Positions 58,188 to 64,000 of a stretch of 64,000 nucleotides of DNA are shown piece after piece. The DNA is from DATBJG01 sp963790545 (GTDB lineage: Bacteria > Acidobacteriota > Vicinamibacteria > Vicinamibacterales > JAMQPK01), in contig CAWBPA010000006.1 of the NCBI GenBank assembly GCA_963790545.1, positions 62,001-126,000 on the forward strand, written 5' to 3'. A program made the position numbers and the translations under genes. Within the stretch, counting starts at the first letter, position 1. Every line of letters starts with the position of its first letter. The notes under the pieces were generated by a model that saw only the letters and a list, made by a program, of their open reading frames with translations, was not told the DNA's origin and did no database searches.

Positions 58188-59303
58188 TCACACCCTCATC
58201 GGCATGATCACGTACGTATAGTCGTATCCCTCGGCCCCGAGGGGCTTCATGACGGCCTGGCTCGTTTCATCCTTCAGTTCCAGCACCACCTGATCTGTCT
58301 CGACCACATTGAGGAAATCCAATACGTACTGCGCGTTAAAACAGATCTGCATGGCGCCCTCGGTGTACTCCACCGGAATGACCTCGTGCGCTTCGCCAAA
58401 CTCCGGGCTGCTCGACGTCACCTCGACTTTTCCGTTCTCGACGGAAAATTTGACCGCGCGCGATCGTTCGTTCGACAGAAGGGCCACGCGGCGGACGGCG
58501 TTCGTCAGCCGCTCCCGTTCGAACTCAATCCGGCGATTGTTGCCCTTGGGAATGACACGCTCGAACGCCGGGAACTGACCGTCAATCATTCGCGAGATGA
58601 GCATCCGGTCGCCGACCTGGAAGAACAGGTGGTTTTCGCCGCGCTCGTATCGAAGGTCGCCGTCTCCTTCGGCCAGAAGCTTTCCCAGTTCCCACAGCGT
58701 CTTGCGCGGCAGAATGGCACGCACTTCGTCCTTGGGCCCCTTACCGGAACCCTTCGGGCGCACAACCGTGACATGCGCCAGCCGATGACCATCCGTTGCC
58801 ACAAGACTCATCGACTCCGGTCCGAGGATGAACAGGGCACCATTCAAGAAGAACCGCGTGTCTTCTCCCGTGATCGCAAACTGCGTTTTTGACACCATCG
58901 CACGAATGGCCGACGCCGGAAGGGCGGCGCTGCCGCTGCCGCTCGCCTCCGGTACCGCCGGAAAGTCCTGCGGGGGCTGGGTCTGCATCCGCGAATCGAA
59001 TCGATCGGCGGCAACCTTCACACCGTTCTTGTCTTCTTCAATCCGCACTTCTGTTTCCGGCAGCGCTTTGACAATCTCGTACAGTTTCTTGGCCGGCAGT
59101 GTAAGAATCCCACTCTTGGAAACCGCCGCCTGGCATTTGCTCCGAAGGCCGACTTCGAGATCGGTCGCGAGCAGTTTGATTTCGTCCCCCTTGGCTTCCA
59201 TCAACACGTTGGCGAGAATCGGAATCGTATTTTTTCGCTCCACGATTCCCTGGAAGAGTTGCAGTTCTCGCAGAAGGGCGTTTTTTTGGACGACGAGTTC
59301 CAT
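58188..59303 (-). CDS. dnaN: DNA polymerase III beta clamp
   Basis: 371 residues. Ring-shaped sliding clamp; three repeated domains. Matches: MELVVQKNALLRELQLFQGIVERKNTIPILANVL, FAITGEDTRFFLNGALF, LVATDGHRLAHVTV and the end YDYTYVIMPMRV. ATG 59303. Spacer to gyrB (58113-58187) has an array of GAATCCC words. Follows dnaA in the classic order. Confidence 0.97.
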   Translation of the reverse strand: MELVVQKNALLRELQLFQGIVERKNTIPILANVLMEAKGDEIKLLATDLEVGLRSKCQAAVSKSGILTLPAKKLYEIVKALPETEVRIEEDKNGVKVAADRFDSRMQTQPPQDFPAVPEASGSGSAALPASAIRAMVSKTQFAITGEDTRFFLNGALFILGPESMSLVATDGHRLAHVTVVRPKGSGKGPKDEVRAILPRKTLWELGKLLAEGDGDLRYERGENHLFFQVGDRMLISRMIDGQFPAFERVIPKGNNRRIEFERERLTNAVRRVALLSNERSRAVKFSVENGKVEVTSSSPEFGEAHEVIPVEYTEGAMQICFNAQYVLDFLNVVETDQVVLELKDETSQAVMKPLGAEGYDYTYVIMPMRV

Positions 59304-59564
59304 GTTTGGCTGTCCTCGACAGGCGGACCCGAACGCCTATCTGATGTTGGAGAAGGTGAGGAGAACTTAGAGTGGAAATTATATAGGATCTAAGATGATG
59401 TTGAAAGGGGTCACAAAGGAATTAAGAGGCTTTATTTTCAGTATTTTACGGTGTGGATAAATTGTCGATTTTGGCCCGGCTCCAATGGAGAACAAACGGT
59501 GAAGAAGAGTTCCCCACACCCGGACGAGGCGGGGAGCGTCGCCGGCTGTGCAAAAGCGAGAACT
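59304..59564. other. Candidate oriC half: dnaA-dnaN spacer with DnaA box and AT-rich stretch
   Basis: A perfect DnaA box TTATCCACA on the minus strand (TGTGGATAA at 59452-59460), a weaker TTCCCCACA at 59510-59518, and an AT-rich stretch from about 59370 to 59470 (GGAAATTATATAGGATCTAAG, CTTTATTTTCAGTATTTTACGG) in an otherwise G+C-rich window. Good candidate for the unwinding element. The dnaN promoter is probably here too. Confidence 0.65.
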
Positions 59565-60917
59565 TCAGCGAAAACTCTCGAGGAAGTTGTTGATGAGTTT
59601 GTTGAAATCTCCGTCCTTCTTGCGCATGCCGTTGACCTTCCGGATCGAGTGAATGACTGTTGAATGATGCTTGCCTCCGAAGCTGCGTCCGATCTCCGGA
59701 AGGGATGCGTGTGTCAACGTCTTGCAGAGGTACATCGCAATCTGACGCGGCATGGCGACCGATTTCGAGTTGTTACGCGACTTGAGTTCGGCAAGCTTGA
59801 GCTGGTAGTAGTCGGAGACGAACTTCTGAATCAAATCGATCGTCACGGCTTTTTCCTCGTGATCGAGCACGTTGCGCAACACTTCCTGCGCCAGGTCAAT
59901 CGATAATTCCTGTCCGGTCAGTGACGCGTAGGCAATCAGTCTGATGAGCGAGCCTTCGAGTTCGCGAATATTCGACTTGATTCGCCCCGCGATGTAGATG
60001 GCCACGGCGTCGGGAAGCGGCACGGCCTCGGCTTCCGCCTTCTTTTTCAGAATTGCGATCTTCGTTTCCAAATCCGGCTGCTGGATGTCTGCAATCAAAC
60101 CCCATTCAAATCGCGATCGCAGGCGTTCTTCGAGCTGGGGAATTTCATGGGGAGGACAGTCGCTACTGAGGACAATCTGCTTCTGAGAGTCGTACAGAGC
60201 GTTGAACGTGTGGAAAAATTCGGTCTGAGTGCCCTCTTTTCCGGCCATAAACTGCACATCGTCCACCAGTAGCACGTCGACCGTCCGATAGCGCTCCCGA
60301 AAGTCAATCAACCGATCAAAACGGACGGCATTGATCATCTCATTCATGAACCGCTCGAGCGAGATGTAGGTGAGCTTCTGCGTGGGGTCGTGACGCAGCA
60401 CGTACTGACCGATCGCATGCATGAGGTGCGTCTTGCCGAGTCCCACGCCGCCGTAAATGAACAGGGGGTTATAGGCGCGCGACGGCGTCTCGGCCACAGC
60501 TCGACACGCCGCATGGGCGAACTGATTCGAAGGTCCAACGATGAAGGTGTCGAAAGAGTATCGAGGATTGAGGCCTGAAGCCGGCGTAGATGCGACAGGT
60601 TGTGCGATCGACGGATCGATGGCCGCAGTATCACGGCTTGTCGGCCAACTCGTCGGCGCCACAACCGGCTCCCGCGCTTCCGTGACGAATGCGATGTGCG
60701 CTTGAGGTCGCTGCGCTTCGAGCGCGGCCTCGGAAATGACGCCGGAATAGTGCTTGGTGATCCACTCCCTGAACGAGGGATCCGGCACACGCACGGTCAC
60801 CGTCGAGCCGTCATCGGAAATGAAGCTCGTCGCCTTGAACCATGTGTAGAAACTGTGCCGGTTGATCTTCGTTTGAACGCGCGAGAGGATCTCGTCCCAG
60901 ATGTTGGTGCCGACCAT
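59565..60917 (-). CDS. dnaA: Chromosomal replication initiator protein DnaA
   Basis: 450 residues. Domain I (IWDEILSRVQTKINRHSFYTWFKATSF) about 6-80, a short linker, AAA+ domain III (YSFDTFIVGPSNQFAHAACRAV, GGVGLGKTHLMHAIG Walker A, LLVDDVQF Walker B, about 115-330) and domain IV helix-turn-helix (LTHASLPEIGRSFGGKHHSTVIHS, about 415-440). Binds DnaA boxes at oriC. ATG 60917; intact. Both flanks carry box candidates (59452, 61078-61109). Confidence 0.97.
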   Translation of the reverse strand: MVGTNIWDEILSRVQTKINRHSFYTWFKATSFISDDGSTVTVRVPDPSFREWITKHYSGVISEAALEAQRPQAHIAFVTEAREPVVAPTSWPTSRDTAAIDPSIAQPVASTPASGLNPRYSFDTFIVGPSNQFAHAACRAVAETPSRAYNPLFIYGGVGLGKTHLMHAIGQYVLRHDPTQKLTYISLERFMNEMINAVRFDRLIDFRERYRTVDVLLVDDVQFMAGKEGTQTEFFHTFNALYDSQKQIVLSSDCPPHEIPQLEERLRSRFEWGLIADIQQPDLETKIAILKKKAEAEAVPLPDAVAIYIAGRIKSNIRELEGSLIRLIAYASLTGQELSIDLAQEVLRNVLDHEEKAVTIDLIQKFVSDYYQLKLAELKSRNNSKSVAMPRQIAMYLCKTLTHASLPEIGRSFGGKHHSTVIHSIRKVNGMRKKDGDFNKLINNFLESFR

Positions 60918-61365
60918 GGGATACCGAACTTTCGCCCCTGTCGAAGCAGGTGTTTACAGAAAGGTGATGTTGATAACCGGCGAAAACCCGGGCTGGGAAC
61001 GGGTTTCGGGGATTCGCCGACCAGGAAAACCAAGGATTATGGGGTTGAAACGACGACAGCATGCCCGAAAGCCCGGAATTTCCACAGTTTTTTCCACAGG
61101 TGTGGAAATCTTGGGGAGGCGGCCCAACTGGCACCTACCTACGCGTGCCGCAGGCTCCTGGCCAGGGCGGCGTGGCTGAGACTCGTTCCTGTCACCACGG
61201 CCAGCCTGTTCGCGGCTGAAATGAGACCCGCGAATCTATCACAGTTTGGCGAGCGGCGATAGACCGATGACCAGGCGTGTAGGCGCCGCTGATTGACAGT
61301 GTCGAACGAGCGTCGCTAATATTGACAGTTCGTAGTTTGAACGGCGAACTCCAGAAGGCACGCCC
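60918..61365. other. dnaA-rpmH spacer with DnaA box cluster (second oriC half)
   Basis: 448 bases without genes. DnaA-like boxes: TTATCAACA on the minus strand (TGTTGATAA, 60968-60976), ATTTCCACA (61078-61086), TTTTCCACA (61090-61098) and inverted TGTGGAAAT (61101-61109); the last two form a perfect inverted pair around GG. Divergent promoters of dnaA and rpmH must be here. This matches bipartite origins with boxes on both sides of dnaA. Confidence 0.6.
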
Positions 61366-61506
61366 ATGAAGCGAACGTTTCAGCCGAACCGCAACCGACG
61401 CCGCAAAACCCACGGATTTCTCGTTCGGATGAGCACCAAGAACGGTCGACAGGTGCTCCGCCGTCGTCGAGCCAAAGGGCGGAAGCGTCTGACTGTCTCC
61501 GACTGA
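61366..61506 (+). CDS. rpmH: 50S ribosomal protein L34
   Basis: 46 residues, MKRTFQPNRNRRRKTHGFLV then RMSTKNGRQVLRRRRAKGRK: the full, highly basic L34 sequence. Start ATG 61366. Intact although it is absent from ordinary long-ORF lists. Head of the rpmH-rnpA-yidD-yidC-jag cluster, next to the origin. Confidence 0.97.
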   Translation: MKRTFQPNRNRRRKTHGFLVRMSTKNGRQVLRRRRAKGRKRLTVSD

Positions 61507-61531
61507 AGAGTGACCCCGCGCGGACAATCCC

Positions 61532-61884
61532 ATGCGGCATACGTTCCGCCGCGACGAACATATCCGGCGACGTGGAGATTTTCAGCGTGTTTACGAGCGG
61601 GGAGCGCGGGTTCAGGCGCGACACATGACGGTTTTTCTTCCTCCCGACTCAATTGCCGGTCGCTCGTCTCGGGATTGCGGCGACGAGGAAGATCGGCGGC
61701 GCGGTGAAGACGAAATCTCGCTAAACGATTGATTCGAGAGCTGTTCCGTCGAAATAAACCTCCAGATGGGACGGATATTGTCGTCATCCCCCGTCCGCAT
61801 TTGCCCACGGTTCCACTGACCGTGCTCGAGGCCGACTACCAGAAAGCGCTCGCTCGTCAACGCCCAGTCCAGGTTTCCAGCTAG
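61532..61884 (+). pseudogene. rnpA: Ribonuclease P protein component, with two frameshifts
   Basis: Protein subunit of RNase P (5' maturation of tRNA). Start ATG 61532: RHTFRRDEHIRRRGDFQRVYERGARVQARHMTVF is the canonical beginning. A +1 base near 61655-61665 leads to RLGIAATRKIGGAVKT, the family core with its GxAVxRNxxKR pattern; another +1 near 61711-61718 leads to AKRLIRELFRRNKPPDGTDIVVIPRP, ending at 61884. Corrected length about 117 residues. RNase P is essential, so the shifts should be errors. Confidence 0.9.
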
Positions 61885-61896
61885 GCACGCTTTCCC

Positions 61897-62124
61897 ATGG
61901 CGGCCAGACTGGCGCTCACGTTCATTCGTGCCTATCAACTCATTATGGCACCGTTACTTACGGGTTCGTGTCGGTTTGCGCCGAGTTGCTCGGTCTACGC
62001 AGCCGAGGCCATTCGTCATCATGGCGTGATCCGCGGGGGCTGGCTGGGTCTGCGGCGAATCTCGAAATGTCATCCGTTTGGGCCTGCCGGCTATGACCCC
62101 GTGCCGCCCCGTCAGAGCCTCTGA
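61897..62124 (+). CDS. yidD: Membrane protein insertion efficiency factor YidD
   Basis: 75 residues. Pattern ARLALTFIRAYQLIMAPLLTG-SCRFAPSCSVYAAEAIRHHGVIRG matches YidD with the conserved C-R-F-x-P-S-C. Helps YidC-dependent membrane insertion. ATG 61897; its TGA overlaps the yidC ATG (TGATG), so translation is coupled. Confidence 0.94.
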   Translation: MAARLALTFIRAYQLIMAPLLTGSCRFAPSCSVYAAEAIRHHGVIRGGWLGLRRISKCHPFGPAGYDPVPPRQSL

Positions 62125-63829
62125 TGGAACGTCGCTACCTCCTCGCGCTTTTTCTGTGCTTCCTGGTGCTGTACGTCTACCAGCTGATGTTGCCGAAGAC
62201 GGCTTCGCCGCCGGCAACGTCACCCAAGCCACAGGCACAAACTACGCAAAATCAACGAGTTGAGGCTGAGAACCCGAGGAAGGATGCACCCGCCGCCGGC
62301 TCCGGAAGCGAGCGGTTCCCCGCCGATTGTGGCCGAGACCGTCGAGCGGGACGTTCCCTTCGAGACCGACCTGGTATCGGCTGTGTTCTCGAACCGGGGC
62401 GCGGTCCTCAAGAGCTGGAAACTCAAGCACTTCCAGGATCCCAGCAATAAGCCGCACGACCTGATCCCGAGCGGACTTCCCGGCGATCTCCCCCGTCCGT
62501 TCAGTATTCGCCTGGAGAACGAGGCCAATTCGCGCAGGCTCAATTCGGCCTTGTTCAGGGTTGATGTCGTTTCGCCAAGTCATCTTCGATTTCCAGTACC
62601 GAAGACGCTTCGGGACTTAAAGCCCGGAAAGAGTTTCGTCTCGAGTCGGGACAGCTATCTCCTTGGGGCGGACGTGTCGGTGACCGTTGGCGGCTCGGCG
62701 GCTGCGCCAGTTTGTCCAGTGGGGACCTGGACTCGGCCCGCTGACCGTCGAAAAGCAGAGCAGTTACGCTCAACGGTCCGCCGGAATCTTCTACGCGAAC
62801 GATGAAGTCACGCGGCTCGATTCGGGTGCGATTGCCGAGCAGCCCACCTACGGCGGGCCGTTCGGATTTGCCGGCGTCGACGATCAGTATTTCCTCTCGG
62901 CGCTCGTTCGTCCGAGCGTGACGAGAGTCTCGTATCGCACCGTCAGCCTGCCGGCTCCCACCGGCGGTGACATGCGCGTGGAGCTGGTGGCATACGAGGC
63001 GCAGCTCAGCCAGACACCCGGCGCGCAGCGCGTGTTCATCGGGCCCAAGGACTTCGATGTGTTGCGCGCTGTCGATCAAGACCTGGTGCGCGCCATCAAC
63101 TTCGGCTGGTTCGCATGGTTGGTCGTGCCGCTGCTCACGTCCTTGAAGACGGTCAACGGATTCGTCGGCAACTATGGCTGGTCGATCATCATTCTCACGA
63201 TTCTGATCAACGCGCTGATGTTTCCGCTCCGTCACAAGAGCGTCGTGTCGATGCGGAAGATGCAGGAAATCCAACCCGAAGTGAAAGCCATCCAGGATCG
63301 ATACGCCAAGCTCAAGACGACGGATCCCGCGCGGCAGAAAATGAACACCGAGATGATGGCGCTCTACCGCGAGCGTGGCGTGAATCCGGCGAGCGGGTGC
63401 ATCCCGATGCTCCTGACGATGCCGGTGCTGTTTGCGTTCTACCAGCTGCTGTCGGTGGCGATCGAGTTGCGGGGTGCTCCCTTTGCCGGCTGGATCACTG
63501 ATTTGTCCACCCACGATCCGCTGTATGTGACGCCCGTCCTGATGGGCGCGACAATGTTCGTTCAGCAGAAGATGGCGCCGGCGACGCTCGATCCCGTTCA
63601 GCAGAAGATGATGCTCATCATGCCGGTCGTCTTCACGTTCATGTTCCTTCAGGCACCAAGCGGCCTCGTGCTCTACTGGTTTGTCAGCAACGTGTGGACG
63701 ATCGGGCAGCAGATGCTCACCAACCGCTTGATCGGTCCGCCGAACGTTCGGCCCGCTCGACCACCGGCCGAGCGGCAGCTGAAGAAAGCCGGAGCCGGAA
63801 AAACCGAAGCCGCTGAGAAGAGCGAATGA
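62124..63829 (+). pseudogene. yidC: Membrane protein insertase YidC (SpoIIIJ/Oxa1), with two frameshifts
   Basis: Inserts inner-membrane proteins. Start ERRYLLALFLCFLVLYVYQLML (first TM). A +1 near 62295-62310 and another near 62697-62706 move the frame; corrected segments are IVAETVERDVPFETDLVSAVFSNRGAVLKSWKL (periplasmic domain), QFVQWGPGLGPLTVEKQS, then the core YNWFAWLVVPLLTSLKTVNGFVGNYGWSIIILTILINALMFPLRHKSVVSMRKMQ..., with C-terminal TMs and a basic tail (RPARPPAERQLKKAGAGK). About 567 residues. Both errors lie in a gene that is normally required for growth. Confidence 0.9.
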
Positions 63830-63848
63830 AAAACCGCGGCGAGAAATC

Positions 63849-64000
63849 ATGAGCACATCACTCGAGACGAAGGTTGTGGATTTCGTGCGCCAGGTGGTTG
63901 GGGCGATGGGCCTGTCGCTCGATGCGCAGGTGGAGCGTTCCGGGGATGGTGTCCGCGTGAATCTGCAGGGCGAGGGCGGTAACGCTTTGCTCGTCCGCCG
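63849..64000 (+). CDS. khpB: Jag/KhpB RNA-binding protein, N-terminal part (runs off the window)
   Basis: 50 residues visible, from ATG 63849: TSLETKVVDFVRQVVGAMGLS and the KH-II-like start VERSGDGVRVNLQGEGGNALLVRR. This matches the family's KH domain head; the usual Jag N-domain is absent, as in short versions. It follows yidC in the standard order. Partner of KhpA in RNA binding by family knowledge. Confidence 0.8.
   Translation, partial: MSTSLETKVVDFVRQVVGAMGLSLDAQVERSGDGVRVNLQGEGGNALLVR

Noticed and set aside
61532..61732. 66-residue independent protein
   Set aside because: It is the N-terminal third of RnpA, cut by a +1 shift.

Overview
The window is a G+C-rich bacterial chromosome segment that contains the replication-origin neighbourhood. 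Gene content and protein style point to an Acidobacteriota member, probably of the Vicinamibacteria type: secreted 'PDLSG-W' proteins, Tat-exported TldD, DUF5916 barrel protein, ECF42 sigma factor with a DGPF partner, many META/DinB/NTF2/VOC proteins. This placement is inference from protein flavour, since no 16S gene is present.

Layout. 0-6 kb: start of zwf (cut by the window edge), two paralogous MltD-like lytic transglycosylases flanking a secreted PDLSG-type protein and a sugar dehydrogenase. 6-8.2 kb: a graveyard of two insertion-sequence remnants (IS110-like, IS481-like) bordered by short 'CTTCGTG' repeats. 8.3-11.6 kb: a carboxylesterase and an HD-GYP protein. 11.9-18.4 kb: a complete TetR / TolC / membrane-fusion / RND-pump efflux operon on the minus strand. 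18.4-18.9 kb: repeat-filled spacer. 18.9-44.5 kb: a mixed accessory and housekeeping region (DUF5916, nagB operon, PLP decarboxylase, MBL hydrolase, DGPF-ECF42 pair, META protein, TldD/PmbA pair, tRNA-Ser, GNAT, NTF2, DinB, MFS pump, serS, galU, fmdB, DUF885). 44.9-52.2 kb: plus-strand run rsmI, TPR gene, glmU, glmS, pcrA. glmU and glmS together supply UDP-GlcNAc for the cell wall. 52.2-61 kb: minus-strand lipoprotein, gyrA, gyrB, dnaN, dnaA. 61.4-64 kb: plus-strand rpmH, rnpA, yidD, yidC and the start of jag/khpB. The divergent dnaA/rpmH arrangement and the DnaA boxes on both sides of dnaA mark the likely oriC.

The most striking feature is technical. At least 15 otherwise well-conserved reading frames or segments are broken by single-base shifts, nearly all +1 insertions and several in short homopolymers. 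They hit rnpA, yidC and rsmI as well as accessory genes. This pattern fits insertion-biased, unpolished sequencing better than biological decay. Such genes are given here as one feature each with the shift located, under type pseudogene or CDS as noted.

I found no convincing new multi-gene system. The observations best worth pursuing are: a REP/REPIN-like palindrome family at gene ends (including a two-hairpin composite between gyrB and gyrA), a bipartite oriC, a TldD/PmbA pair in which only TldD carries a Tat signal, three paralogues of an uncharacterised secreted family, and a TetR operator candidate for the efflux operon.
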